DNA from: Clostridium simiarum
GTDB lineage: Bacteria; Bacillota; Clostridia; Clostridiales; Clostridiaceae
Direction of reading: 5' to 3'
Length of the DNA: 49,788 bases
NCBI RefSeq assembly: GCF_018919175.1
Contig: NZ_JAHLQL010000009.1
Location: forward strand, 1 to 49,788
The position numbers were made by a program, and so were the translations under genes. The notes under the pieces are model-generated. The model ran no database searches. It was given only the letters and a program-made list of their open reading frames with translations, and was not told where the DNA came from. The stretch's first letter is position 1, and each line of letters opens with the position of its first letter. Shown here piece by piece: positions 17,358 through 26,687 of this stretch.

Positions 17358-18831
17358 TATTTATGCCTTAATAGATAGGCTTATAGAAATCTCTATAAAA
17401 AATAGGTTAATTTATCCTATGGATAAAATCTATACAAGAAATAGAATACTAGCTTTACTAAAACTAGATAGTTATGAACCTTCGGAGTCAAAACTTCATT
17501 ATAATTTACAAGAAACTTTAAATGAGATACTAAAGTATTCTGTAGAAATGGGTATAATAGAGAACTATTTATATGAAAAAGATATATTATCAAGTAAAAT
17601 AATGAATGCATTTTTAAATATTCCCTCGGCAATAAATGAAGAATTCTACAGAAGATACTCTTCTTCCCCTAAAGAAGCCACAAATTATTTTTATAATCTA
17701 AGTCAAAACAGTAATTATATAAGAACTGATAGAATTAAAAAGAATATCTCCTATAAGACTTCAAGTAAATATGGAGATTTAGATATAACAATAAATCTAT
17801 CAAAACCTGAAAAAGATCCTAAGCAAATAGCAAAGGAAAGATTAAAAGTTTCTGTAAAATATCCTGCTTGTCCTTTATGTATAGAAAATGAAGGCTATGA
17901 GGGAAGTCTTAATCACCCAGACAGGGCAAATCATAGAATGATACGACTTAATGTAAATAATAAAAACTGGTATTTTCAATATTCTCCTTACTCCTATTAC
18001 AATGAACACTGCATAGTGCTTCTAAAGGAACACAATCCAATGAAAATAAGCAAGGATACCTTTAAAAATCTATTAGAATTTGTAAAACAGTTTCCTCATT
18101 ATTTCCTAGGTTCAAATGCAGATATACCTATTGTAGGTGGCTCTATACTTTCCCATGAGCATTATCAAGGGGGATGCTATGAGTTTCCTATGGAAAAAGC
18201 CCAGGATGAATATAAATTTAATTTGACCAAATTTCCTTACTTGAATTTTTCTATAATTAATTGGCCTTTATCAGTTATTAGAATAAAAGGAGAAAACACA
18301 GAGGATATCATAGAAGCAGCAACTCTTATTTTTAATAATTGGAAGACATATAACGATAAAAAAAGAGAAATTATAGCATTTACTGGAGAAGAAAATCACA
18401 ATACTGTAACCCCTATAGCTCGTTATAAAAATGGACTTTATGAGATGGATATAGTTCTTAGAAATAACAGAACTTCAGATGAACATCCTCTTGGAATATT
18501 TCACCCCCATGAAGATGTTCATCATATAAAAAAGGAAAACATAGGCTTAATAGAGGTTATGGGACTTGCAGTCCTTCCTGGAAGGTTATTAAATGAATTA
18601 AGAGAAATTGAAGACTTTATATTAAATAAAACTAATTCAGTAAAAGACTATCACCTTCCCTTTGCAAAAGAGCTTAAAGAAAAATATAACAAAGAAAAAT
18701 CCCCAGATTCCTTTATAAAAGAAGAAGTGGGTTTAAAGTTTGCTAGGGTATTAGAAGATGCTGGAGTTTTTAAAAGAGATGAATTTGGACAGCAAGGATT
18801 TAAAAAATTTATAAAAGAACTAAATAAATAG
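17350..18831 (+). CDS. Galactose-1-phosphate uridylyltransferase (Firmicute type)
   Basis: GalT exchanges UMP between UDP-glucose and galactose 1-phosphate. This 493-residue protein is the long, Firmicute-type GalT rather than the short E. coli type. It carries CPLCIENEGYEG, the HIT-like active-site stretch SHEHYQGG and, in the C-terminal half, IFHPHEDVHHIKKENIGLIEVMG. The start is ATG 17350 inside the end of galE. It completes the Leloir set GalM-K-E-T here. Confidence 0.95.
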   Translation: MNNIYALIDRLIEISIKNRLIYPMDKIYTRNRILALLKLDSYEPSESKLHYNLQETLNEILKYSVEMGIIENYLYEKDILSSKIMNAFLNIPSAINEEFYRRYSSSPKEATNYFYNLSQNSNYIRTDRIKKNISYKTSSKYGDLDITINLSKPEKDPKQIAKERLKVSVKYPACPLCIENEGYEGSLNHPDRANHRMIRLNVNNKNWYFQYSPYSYYNEHCIVLLKEHNPMKISKDTFKNLLEFVKQFPHYFLGSNADIPIVGGSILSHEHYQGGCYEFPMEKAQDEYKFNLTKFPYLNFSIINWPLSVIRIKGENTEDIIEAATLIFNNWKTYNDKKREIIAFTGEENHNTVTPIARYKNGLYEMDIVLRNNRTSDEHPLGIFHPHEDVHHIKKENIGLIEVMGLAVLPGRLLNELREIEDFILNKTNSVKDYHLPFAKELKEKYNKEKSPDSFIKEEVGLKFARVLEDAGVFKRDEFGQQGFKKFIKELNK

Positions 18832-18856
18832 AGGAGTCCTTATAGTTTTCTCATAT

Positions 18857-18892
18857 AACTTATGGATAGAGATAAATTCCTATCCATAAGTT
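18857..18892 (+). terminator. Terminator of galKET
   Basis: AACTTATGGATAG pairs perfectly with CTATCCATAAGTT (10-nt loop), followed by ATATTTTTT. It lies 26 bp after galT. Confidence 0.9.
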
Positions 18893-19135
18893 ATATTTTT
18901 TACATTCTAATTGTATTTATTAAAACATAAGTTATATACACCATTTAAAAACCAATTTAATGTAACTATAAACATCTTTAGAAGAATCTTTTTACTAAAT
19001 AACAACTATATGTTTAGTAAAATTTATTAGCTTATGAAATAAAACCAATTGTTGATAAAAATATAAATATATATTAAGGTCCTATAATATAATAGATTTT
19101 GTTGTATTTTACATAGTAGTATCAATAATATGAAT
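18893..19135. other. Intergenic with an orphan operator pair
   Basis: No gene is seen between the galT terminator and the hairpin at 19136. The only structure is the operator-like pair at 18991-19021, listed separately. Confidence 0.5.
18991..19021. promoter_or_regulatory. Orphan copy of the gal operator pair
   Basis: TTTACTAAA (18991-18999) and TTTAGTAAA (19013-19021) have the same 9-bp elements and the same 22-bp centre spacing as the pair over the galK promoter, about 4 kb away. No promoter or gene is obvious here. It could be a distal site for looping by the LacI-family repressor. Confidence 0.45.
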
Positions 19136-19176
19136 AAAAAAGGCACTATCTTCTTTTTATGAAATAGATGCCTTTT
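19136..19176 (-). terminator. Terminator for the TetR gene
   Basis: AAAAAGGCA (19136-19144) pairs with TGCCTTTT (19169-19176), extended by ATA/TAT inside. On the minus strand TTTTTT follows. It is about 120 bp past the TetR stop. Confidence 0.65.
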
Positions 19177-19295
19177 AATAAAAATTTAAATCCTTGAATT
19201 TTTTGTACAGATTACTTTAAATTTAAGATGAAAAAATACTTCTAATAAGTACATTATCTAAACCTTGAAATCCTTCCATACTCACTGATACAAGC

Positions 19296-19958
19296 CTATG
19301 TATCTATTCTATAGGCTTCTATAGTCTTATTTATATATTTCATGGTTCTTTCTACGGCCTCTTCTACAGTATATGTATTATTCTTACTTAAAAGCTTAGC
19401 CAACATTCCTCTGTATATTAAAACATTCATCTCATTAATATCCTTTAAATCTTCTTCTTTTAAAAACCCTTCTTCTGCAGAAGCTTTAAGCAATTTATAA
19501 TCCCTCAAATGTATATTGTCTTCTAGAAGCATGGGCAAAAACTTTTTAGATTCTTCACCTAATTCTTCAGGAAATATAGAGTAATATGTCCTAATAGATT
19601 CATTTACAGTGGCAGAAGAAAACCCACCAAAAAATATTAAGTTATATACTTCAGGTTTTAAATAGGAATGATATGAAAAACAGAGCCACACATTGAGATA
19701 AGTTTCTAAGGAATTCTTAGAATCTTTGGTATAGTTGTAAAGATCCTTAGCATAATCTTTTAGATATTTTAAAGAGGCAAAAAATAGAAGATGGTTTAAG
19801 TTTTCAAAATAGTTATATAAAGTTGCACTATTGTAACCAGCCATACTAGCTACCTTTCTTATAGTTACAGCCTCCATACCCTCTTCTTCAATAATTGTAT
19901 TTGTAGATTCTAAAAAATAACTAAGCATTCTCTTCTTTTGCATTTCCTTATTATCCAT
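19296..19958 (-). CDS. TetR-family regulator beside the betaine reductase genes
   Basis: This regulator of about 220 residues has an N-terminal TetR HTH (TIRKVASMAGYNSATLYNYFENLNHLLFF, about 36-64) and an all-helical ligand domain without recognisable specificity. The start is taken at ATG 19958 (MDNKEMQKKR). It is divergent from grdI across about 300 bp, so it probably controls the betaine cluster; the ligand might be betaine or a related amine. The control is inferred from position only. Confidence 0.85.
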   Translation of the reverse strand: MDNKEMQKKRMLSYFLESTNTIIEEEGMEAVTIRKVASMAGYNSATLYNYFENLNHLLFFASLKYLKDYAKDLYNYTKDSKNSLETYLNVWLCFSYHSYLKPEVYNLIFFGGFSSATVNESIRTYYSIFPEELGEESKKFLPMLLEDNIHLRDYKLLKASAEEGFLKEEDLKDINEMNVLIYRGMLAKLLSKNNTYTVEEAVERTMKYINKTIEAYRIDT

Positions 19959-20065
19959 TATTATCACCACATATTAATAAATTATAATAGACCTACCGTA
20001 TTATAACATAAAAGAAACATAATAAAAAATGGTATTTAAAAATTAAACTTATCATTGGCAAATGA

Positions 20066-20087
20066 AATAGGTAATAACGTGCCTATT
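20066..20087. promoter_or_regulatory. Candidate TetR operators in the tetR-grdI gap
   Basis: AATAGG (20066-20071) and CCTATT (20082-20087) form an inverted repeat, and a perfect 12-bp palindrome TAATCATGATTA follows at 20162-20173. Either could be the operator in this 300-bp divergent region. No riboswitch was recognised. No clear -35/-10 pair could be assigned. Confidence 0.35.
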
Positions 20088-20264
20088 AATAAACCCTATA
20101 CTTACTATTTGTTAAATCTATAACAATTTCTCTATTTTTCTGTATAATCACGTTTACAATATAATCATGATTATGATAGAATTAATTTAAATTATTCAAA
20201 AGAGTTAGAAAATTTCTAGCTTTTATCTTAATTATATTAATTTATTTAGGAGGGAGTGTCTTTA

Positions 20265-21590
20265 ATGAAACTTGAAATAGGTAATTTTTATGTTAAAGAA
20301 ATCGTTTTCAGCGAAAAAACTTCTTATTCAAAAGGCCTTTTAACAATTAACAAAAGGGAAGCTTTGGACTTTATTAAAGAAGATGAGCATATCACTGAAG
20401 CAGAATTACACATAGTAAACCCAGGTGATAGAGTTCGTTTGTGTCCCGTAAAGGAAGCCATTGAGCCTAGAATTAAATTAAATGGTGATGCTTTATTTCC
20501 TGGATACACAGGAGACTTATCTCAAGCAGGTAACGGTAGAACCCATGCATTAAAAGACTGTAGCATATTAGTTGTAGGAAAGCATTGGGGTGGATTCCAA
20601 GACGGATTAATTGACATGAGTGGAGAAGGAGCTAAATATACTTACTTCTCTCAACTGAAAAATATAGTGCTAGTAGCTGATACTGACGAAGACTTTGAAA
20701 AAAGAGAACAACAAAAGAAAAATAAAGCTTTAAGAAAAGCTGGACATAGGTTAGCTGAGTATGTAGCTAGTTGCATAAAAAATATGGAACCTGAAGATAT
20801 AGAAACTTATGAATTAGATTCCATATCTAAAAGATCTTCAGAGATTCAAAAACTTCCTTCTATGGTGTTTGTAATGCAGGCACAATCTCAAATGGAGGAA
20901 GATGGCTACAATGATTTAGTTTATGGTTGGGATACAAATCATATGGTTCCAACTTATATGCATCCAAATGAAATATTAGATGGTGCTATTATATCTGGTA
21001 GCTTTATGCCTTGTTCTTCAAAATGGTCAACCTATGACTTTCAAAATAACCCAACCATAAAAAGATTGTATGAAGAGCATGGTAAAACCCTAAACTTCCT
21101 AGGTGTTATAATGTCCAACCTTAATGTGGCATTAGAGCAGAAAAATAGATCTGCCTTGTTTGTAGCTCAACTAGCAAAATCTCTTGGTGCAGATGGAGCA
21201 ATAGTTGCAGAAGAAGGCTATGGAAATCCAGATGCTGACTTTGTTGCTTGCATCGTAGCTTTAGAAGATGCAGGAGTAAAAACTGTAGGCATAACTAATG
21301 AATGTACTGGAAGAGATGGACAGTCTCAACCTCTTGTGACCTTAGATGAAAAATTAAACGCTATAGTTTCTTGCGGTAATGTTTCAGAACTTATAGAATT
21401 ACCTCCTATGGATACTGTGTTAGGAGAGCTAGAAGCTCTAGGACGTGATGGATTATCTGGTGGATGGGCAAATGATGAGATTTTAGGACCATCAGTAAGA
21501 CCTGACGGATCAATAGTAATGGAAAATAACGCAATGTTCTGTGGTGATCAAGTAGTCGGTTGGTCCACTAAAACTATGAAAGAATTTTAG
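20265..21590 (+). CDS. Betaine reductase component B, proprotein subunit GrdI
   Basis: This 441-residue protein belongs to the GrdE/GrdG/GrdI family, substrate-binding subunits of glycine, sarcosine and betaine reductases. These are made as proproteins and cleaved before a Cys that becomes a pyruvoyl group, giving about 25 and 22 kDa chains. The candidate residue here is Cys250 in SGSFMPCSSKWSTY, at the expected midpoint. HWGGFQDGLIDMSGEGA and ITNECTGRDGQSQPLV are further family stretches. ATG 20265 is 10 nt after AGGAGGG; the earlier GTG abuts that site. The betaine rather than glycine or sarcosine assignment rests on the adjacent BCCT transporter. Confidence 0.85.
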   Translation: MKLEIGNFYVKEIVFSEKTSYSKGLLTINKREALDFIKEDEHITEAELHIVNPGDRVRLCPVKEAIEPRIKLNGDALFPGYTGDLSQAGNGRTHALKDCSILVVGKHWGGFQDGLIDMSGEGAKYTYFSQLKNIVLVADTDEDFEKREQQKKNKALRKAGHRLAEYVASCIKNMEPEDIETYELDSISKRSSEIQKLPSMVFVMQAQSQMEEDGYNDLVYGWDTNHMVPTYMHPNEILDGAIISGSFMPCSSKWSTYDFQNNPTIKRLYEEHGKTLNFLGVIMSNLNVALEQKNRSALFVAQLAKSLGADGAIVAEEGYGNPDADFVACIVALEDAGVKTVGITNECTGRDGQSQPLVTLDEKLNAIVSCGNVSELIELPPMDTVLGELEALGRDGLSGGWANDEILGPSVRPDGSIVMENNAMFCGDQVVGWSTKTMKEF

Positions 21591-21601
21591 GAGGGGATAA
21601 T

Positions 21602-22912
21602 ATGAAAAAAGCTATCCTTTATATAAATCAATTCTTTGGACAAATCGGTGGAGAAGATAAAGCTGATTTTGCTCCAGTTATAAAAGAAGGACTAATAGGT
21701 CCTGCCATTGAACTCAATAAACAGCTAGATGCAGAGGTTACTCATACAATAATATGTGGTGATAACTTCATGGGATCAAACACTGATGAAGCTATAGATA
21801 TTATACTAGATTTTCTTAAAGATAAAGAATTTGATATATTCTTCGCTGGACCTGCCTTTCAAGCTGGAAGATATGGGGCTGCCTGCGGAACTATATGCAA
21901 AATAGTGAAAGAAAAATTCAATGTTCCAGTAATAAGCTCTATGCACGAAGAAAACCCTGGAGTTGAAATGTTTAAAAAGGATATGTATATACTAAAGGGT
22001 GGAAAAAGTGCAGCCAAAATGAGAAGTGACATAAAAGATATGGCCAATCTAGGTAATAAACTTCTTAAAGGTGCAGAAATTTTAGGTGCAGATAAAGAAG
22101 GCTATTACGAAAGAGGAATAAGACATCAGGTTTGGAGAGAAGATAAGAGACCAGCCTCAGATAGAGTTGTAGAAATGCTTATAAAAAAATTAAACGGTAA
22201 ACCTTTTAATACAGAACTTCCAATTCCAAAGGCAGACAGAGTTCCTATAGCAACAGCTATAAAGGATCTTAGTAAATCTAATATAGCTGTTGTGAACACA
22301 GGTGGAATAGTTCCTATGGATAATCCTGATAGAATACAATCCGCCTCTGCAACAAGATGGGGAAGATATAACATAGAAGGAATAGATGACTTAAAGGGTG
22401 GAATTTATAAAACTATCCATGCTGGCTTTGATCCTGCTGCTGCAGATGCAGATCCAGATGTAATAGTACCTATAGATGCTTTAAGAGTTTACGAGAAAGA
22501 AAAAAAGATAGGAAAGCTTCATAACTACTTCTATTCTACAGTAGGAACTGGAACCACTCAGGCTGAAGCAGCTAGAATGGCAAAAGAAATGATACCTTAT
22601 TTAAGAGAAGATAATGTAGATGCTATTCTGCTCGTGTCCACTTGAGGAACTTGTACGCGTTGCGGTGCAACCATGGTTAAAGAATTTGAAAGAGCAGGCT
22701 TCCCTATAGTTCAAATGTGTAACTTGATTCCTGTAGCTAAAACTGTTGGTTCCAATAGAATAGTTCCAACAATATCTATACCTTACCCTCTAGGAGATCC
22801 AGCTACAGATAAAACTGAACAATGGAAACTACGTTATCATAGAGTAGGCGTTGCCTTAGATTCACTTACTACTGAAATAGATGAGCAAACCATATTTAAG
22901 GTTAAGTTTTAA
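21602..22912 (+). CDS. Betaine reductase component B, selenoprotein subunit GrdH
   Basis: The frame continues through an in-frame TGA (22643-22645) read as selenocysteine, giving 436 residues. The junction is LLVST-U-GTCTRCGATMVKEF, i.e. Sec348 followed by Cys351 and Cys354, the UxxCxxC motif of GrdB/GrdF/GrdH. Sequence on both sides is strongly conserved and a hairpin fit for a bacterial SECIS starts 14 nt after the TGA. The product forms component B with GrdI, binding betaine and passing the carboxymethyl group to the GrdA selenoprotein; GrdA, GrdC and GrdD are not in this window. It is 11 bp downstream of grdI. A plain annotation would split it into two fragments. Confidence 0.92.
22646..22680 (+). 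promoter_or_regulatory. Bacterial SECIS element
   Basis: GTTGC (22659-22663), loop GGT, GCAAC (22667-22671) forms a perfect 5-bp hairpin with a G-containing 3-nt loop 14 nt after the Sec codon, the placement and form needed for SelB binding. Confidence 0.75.
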
Positions 22913-22923
22913 AATAACTAGCT

Positions 22924-22959
22924 AAACAAAGTTCCATGTTCTACCATGGAACTTTGTTT
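22924..22959 (+). terminator. Strong hairpin between grdH and the BCCT gene
   Basis: A perfect 15-bp inverted repeat (AAACAAAGTTCCATG / CATGGAACTTTGTTT) with a 6-nt loop. No T run follows (GAAAAGG), so it may be a processing or stability element, or partial terminator, within a grdI-grdH-transporter operon. Confidence 0.55.
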
Positions 22960-22996
22960 GAAAAGGTTTTAAATTATAAGTAGGTAGGTGAAATAA

Positions 22997-24508
22997 ATGA
23001 AAAGCAATATGAATATAAAATCCAAAAAACAAGGACAACAAGTTTATTATATATCCTTAGCTGTAACCTTTATAATAGTTTTATGGGCTATTGTATCTAA
23101 AGATAGTTTTGCAAAAGCAGCAAATAGCTTATTAGATACCTTAACAAATAAGTTTGGTTGGGCATATCTAATATCAATGCTTATCTTTGTAGGCTTCGCA
23201 TTAATACTAGCTTTCAGTAAATATGGAAATATAAAACTTGGATCTGACAACTCCACTCCCGAATATAGTACCACTTCTTGGTTTGCCATGCTTTTTGGAG
23301 CTGGTATGGGAATTGGACTAGTGTTTTGGGGAGTAGCCGAACCAATGTCTCACTTCATTGCACCTCCAGGTATAGAACCTGGTTCTGTAGAAGCAGCTAA
23401 TTTTGCTATGAAATCCTCCTTTATGCACTGGGGATTTCACCCTTGGGCAAATTATTCTATAATAGGCCTGGCACTAGCTTATTTTCAATTCAGAAAAAAC
23501 AAACCTGGCTTAATAAGTAGTATATTTGAACCCTTAATAGGCGAAAAAAGAGTTAATGGTCCTATAGGAAAAGCCATAGATATATTTGCAGTGTTAGCTA
23601 CAGTAGCTGGAGTTGCAACCTCTTTAGGACTTGGTACTCTACAAATAAATAGCGGATTAAAATATCTTTTTGGAGTTCCAGAAAATCAAATAATACAAAT
23701 ACTCATAATCGCAGTAATAACTGTACTATTTATTTGGTCTGCAGTTAGCGGTATAGAAAAAGGTATAAAGCTTATTTCAGATGTTAACCTATATCTAGCC
23801 TTCGGTCTTTTAGTTCTAGCTCTTTTAGTAGGTCCTACTGTAAAAATAATAAACTCATTAACTAATGGATTAGGGGCTTACCTAGGCAGTTTTCTAAAGG
23901 ATAGCCTTCAAATTGAATCCTTTGGTAATAATTCTTGGCTAAATGGATGGAGAATATTCTATTGGGCATGGTGGATAGCTTGGGCTCCATTTGTAGGTAC
24001 ATTTATAGCCAGAATATCCAAAGGAAGAACCATAAGAGAATTTATCCTAGGGGTTATAGTAGCTCCATCTGTAGCATCCTTCATATGGTTTGCAGTATTT
24101 GGAACTATGGGAATAAACCTAGGTATTGAGGGTGTTATGTCTATGGATGTACTTAAAACTGTAGCTGCTTCACCAGAAACAGCATTTTTCGTTGTAATGG
24201 GTAAATATAAATTAGGAACTATATTATCCTTCATAGCAGTATTTTTATTAGGTACGTTCTTCATAACCTCTGCAAACTCAGCTACCTTTGTACTAGGAAT
24301 GTTAACCTCTAAGGGAGATCTAAACCCTTCAAATAGGAAAAAAATAATATGGGGATTGGTTCAGTCACTATTAGCTACAGCTCTACTTCTAGCAGGAGGA
24401 TTAAAATCTCTCCAAACAGCCTCTGTAGCCGCAGCCTTCCCATTTATATTTGTAATGATTTTAGCCTGTATATCTTTATGGAAGGCATTATCTGAAGAAA
24501 AAGTTTAG
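22997..24508 (+). CDS. BCCT-family glycine betaine transporter
   Basis: This 503-residue, twelve-helix secondary transporter is of the betaine/carnitine/choline family. The family stretches GMGIGLVFWGVAEPMSHF, GWRIFYWAWWIAWAPFVGTF and FIARISKGRTIREF are present, with the aromatic box residues in the WAWWIAW segment. It follows grdH by about 85 bp on the same strand, so it most likely imports betaine for Stickland-type reduction to trimethylamine and acetyl phosphate. It is clearly shorter at the C-terminus than osmosensing BetP-type members. Confidence 0.93.
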   Translation: MKSNMNIKSKKQGQQVYYISLAVTFIIVLWAIVSKDSFAKAANSLLDTLTNKFGWAYLISMLIFVGFALILAFSKYGNIKLGSDNSTPEYSTTSWFAMLFGAGMGIGLVFWGVAEPMSHFIAPPGIEPGSVEAANFAMKSSFMHWGFHPWANYSIIGLALAYFQFRKNKPGLISSIFEPLIGEKRVNGPIGKAIDIFAVLATVAGVATSLGLGTLQINSGLKYLFGVPENQIIQILIIAVITVLFIWSAVSGIEKGIKLISDVNLYLAFGLLVLALLVGPTVKIINSLTNGLGAYLGSFLKDSLQIESFGNNSWLNGWRIFYWAWWIAWAPFVGTFIARISKGRTIREFILGVIVAPSVASFIWFAVFGTMGINLGIEGVMSMDVLKTVAASPETAFFVVMGKYKLGTILSFIAVFLLGTFFITSANSATFVLGMLTSKGDLNPSNRKKIIWGLVQSLLATALLLAGGLKSLQTASVAAAFPFIFVMILACISLWKALSEEKV

Positions 24509-24516
24509 ATCAAATC

Positions 24517-24560
24517 AAAAAGGTTGTATACTCTTTTAATAAAGAATATACAACCTTTTT
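24517..24560. terminator. Bidirectional terminator
   Basis: AAAAAGGTTGTATA pairs with TATACAACCTTTTT. It lies between two convergent genes, has T runs on both strands and can end both. Confidence 0.9.
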
Positions 24561-24586
24561 ATTAACACAGCATCTCATTTTATCTA

Positions 24587-25684
24587 TCACATTATAATGT
24601 AGGTAAACAATTGATTCTTTTCATTTTTAATGAGTCCCTTTTCAATCAGTCTATCTGTAGTTAATGAGTAATAAAAATGATACCAATATATAAAATATTC
24701 CTCAAAGCTAATTTCACCATAATAAGAACTTTTCCTGTAATATTCCATTAAAACCTCTTTATTATTTTGAAATATTTCTATATAAGGTTTAAGAGTAATG
24801 CTAGCAATATCAAATAGATTATCATACTCCTCCCTGCTCATAACAGGTACATTTAATTTATCTCCTATCATTAAATTAAGTCTATTAAATCCAGACTTAA
24901 TTGATTCTTTTATTGAATAATCCTTATCACTATATAACTTTAATAAATCTCTTAAAAGTTCTTCTTTTATATCATATATATTGTTAATATCTTCAAATCC
25001 AAAGTATTCTTTTAACTGCTCATCATTAAGAGTCAATATATTTTCTGTACTGTCCCTACTTCCATACATACAAATATCAAAATCCTCAAAACTTACCCCC
25101 ATATTACCATACAATCCAAAAGCTTCCCTCTCCTCCCCCATTCTTTGTTCTAAAAGTGCAAGATAATATCTCTTTTCATTTCTTATAGGAGGATGTCTTT
25201 TTATAAAATACTTCTCTATGTTTTCTATCTGGAAAGAATTCATAAGTACATCGCTCAGTATGAACAAGGACAAATCTTCAAATCTAAAATCTTTATAACA
25301 CCTCATATTTAAAGTCTTTTCTTTTATCTCCTCCATGTTGTCTATAAATAGTTCTACAGTTTCATCTACAAAATCCTTAGACTTTTCATATAATTCTTCT
25401 GCCTCTTCTAAAGATATAGCCATGCAACTAGGTACATAAGACCCATCCCAAGCTTTAGATATCAATCCATCTTCTTCAAGAAAGTTTATTCTATAAATAA
25501 ATTCTTCCTCACTTAAATTTAAATACTTCTTTATTTCATTTTTAGATAATTTGTAATGCATAAGCATTAGCATTAAGTCTAAATTATTTTCATTTAAATT
25601 TAAAGCAGGACAATACCCATCCTTGCATATTAAAGCAACAATAAATTTAGAGTTTATAAATCTGTCTATGGCTTCTCTATTCAT
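24587..25684 (-). CDS. Uncharacterised protein with N-terminal winged-helix-like region
   Basis: I do not recognise this 365-residue soluble protein. Residues about 30-85 (LMLMLMHYKLSKNEIKKYLNLSEEEFIYRINFLEEDGLI) look like a winged-helix DNA- or RNA-binding fold. The rest is acidic and helical, with many Tyr and Glu; there is no signal peptide or membrane segment. It is monocistronic, between a bidirectional terminator and the tRNA-Ser(CGA) hairpin. A regulatory role is possible, but only the fold hint supports that. Confidence 0.7.
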   Translation of the reverse strand: MNREAIDRFINSKFIVALICKDGYCPALNLNENNLDLMLMLMHYKLSKNEIKKYLNLSEEEFIYRINFLEEDGLISKAWDGSYVPSCMAISLEEAEELYEKSKDFVDETVELFIDNMEEIKEKTLNMRCYKDFRFEDLSLFILSDVLMNSFQIENIEKYFIKRHPPIRNEKRYYLALLEQRMGEEREAFGLYGNMGVSFEDFDICMYGSRDSTENILTLNDEQLKEYFGFEDINNIYDIKEELLRDLLKLYSDKDYSIKESIKSGFNRLNLMIGDKLNVPVMSREEYDNLFDIASITLKPYIEIFQNNKEVLMEYYRKSSYYGEISFEEYFIYWYHFYYSLTTDRLIEKGLIKNEKNQLFTYIIM

Positions 25685-25810
25685 ATTAATCCCCCATTTT
25701 TATAATTTTCTCAATATATAAAATATTTTAACATATAATGGGCAATTAATAAATTATAATCTGTAAATATAAGCTTAATTTATGTTTTATTCACTCTTTT
25801 GTAAAATACA

Positions 25811-25850
25811 AAGGATTATATCAAAACTTATAAATTTTGATATAATCCTT
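25811..25850 (-). terminator. Hairpin downstream of tRNA-Ser(CGA)
   Basis: AAGGATTATATCAAAA pairs perfectly with TTTTGATATAATCCTT. On the minus strand it is followed by TGTATTTT, consistent with terminating the tadA-tRNA transcript. Confidence 0.65.
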
Positions 25851-25923
25851 CAAATTAAACTTTATCAGTTAACTAAGGTTCAAAGGAGGTTAAAATTTCA
25901 TCTGAAACCAAGAACTCTTTTTA

Positions 25924-26015
25924 TGGCGGAGAGAAGGGGATTCGAACCCCTGGTACTATAATTTAGTACACTTGTTTTCGAGACAAGCACCTTAAACCAA
26001 CTCGGACATCTCTCC
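25924..26015 (-). tRNA. tRNA-Ser (anticodon CGA)
   Basis: This is a class II tRNA with long variable arm, GGAGAGA acceptor identical to that of the 5489 tRNA, GGTTCGAATCC T-arm and encoded CCA. Anticodon loop CTCGAAA within stem CTTGT/ACAAG gives CGA, reading UCG. Confidence 0.94.
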
Positions 26016-26158
26016 ATGTATTAATTAAAAATTATACTAAATTTAAAATTATAAATCAATAAACACTAATTCTAATATTATTTAGTTTAAATCTTAAATC
26101 CACAAACCATTTCAGAGGCAAATAGTAATAATTTCACCATACTTTTTTACAGAAATCC

Positions 26159-26611
26159 TTAATGTGATTTAGATTCTTTTCTTATATCTATAAAAAAATC
26201 TTTTAATATTTCACTGCACTTAGAATCATAAAGCCAGTGCACCTCTGTGTTAGAATTAATATATTTATTATTTACCAAATCCACCACAGAGCCACATCCT
26301 CCCAAATTAGGATCAAAGGTACCTATATAAAGCTTAGATATTCTTGACTGAACAATAGCTCCAGCACACATTATACACGGTTCTAAGGTTACATATATGC
26401 TACAACCATTTAATCTCCAATTTCCTAAAGTTTCAGAGGCCTCTTTTATAGCAATAATCTCAGCATGAGCCAATGGATTTTTAAGAGTTTCCCTTAAGTT
26501 GTGACCTTTTCCTATTATATTTCCATCCTTAACCACCACAGCACCTATAGGAACTTCCTTTAAATATAAAGCCCTTTTAGCCTCTTCAAGTGCTATATCC
26601 ATAAAATTCAT
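26159..26611 (-). CDS. tRNA-specific adenosine deaminase TadA
   Basis: TadA converts A34 to inosine in tRNA-Arg(ACG). This 150-residue cytidine-deaminase-fold enzyme has the zinc site H49-A-E51 (LAHAEIIAI) with catalytic Glu51, and P78-C79-x2-C82 (LEPCIMCAGA). It lies directly upstream of tRNA-Ser(CGA). Confidence 0.95.
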   Translation of the reverse strand: MNFMDIALEEAKRALYLKEVPIGAVVVKDGNIIGKGHNLRETLKNPLAHAEIIAIKEASETLGNWRLNGCSIYVTLEPCIMCAGAIVQSRISKLYIGTFDPNLGGCGSVVDLVNNKYINSNTEVHWLYDSKCSEILKDFFIDIRKESKSH

Positions 26612-26660
26612 CTACATACCTCCTTTTAATTGCTATAATTTTATCCTTAAATAAAATAAT

Positions 26661-26679
26661 CCCTGTGGTTAACACAGGG
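26661..26679 (-). terminator. Short terminator of the CorC/HlyC gene
   Basis: CCCTGTG/CACAGGG with a 5-nt loop, then ATTATTTTATTT on the minus strand. Confidence 0.65.
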
Positions 26680-26687
26680 GTTTAATA

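Noticed and set aside
19959..20264. Riboswitch upstream of grdI
   Set aside because: I looked for a recognisable glycine-type or other aptamer and saw none of the conserved cores.
22643..22645. Stop codon splitting a gene into two frames (possible pseudogene or frameshift)
   Set aside because: Same frame on both sides, conserved UxxCxxC motif and SECIS-like hairpin show selenocysteine decoding.
25924..26015. Duplicate of the first tRNA-Ser
   Set aside because: Acceptor arms are alike, but anticodon (CGA versus GGA), variable arm and flanks differ, so they are distinct isoacceptors.
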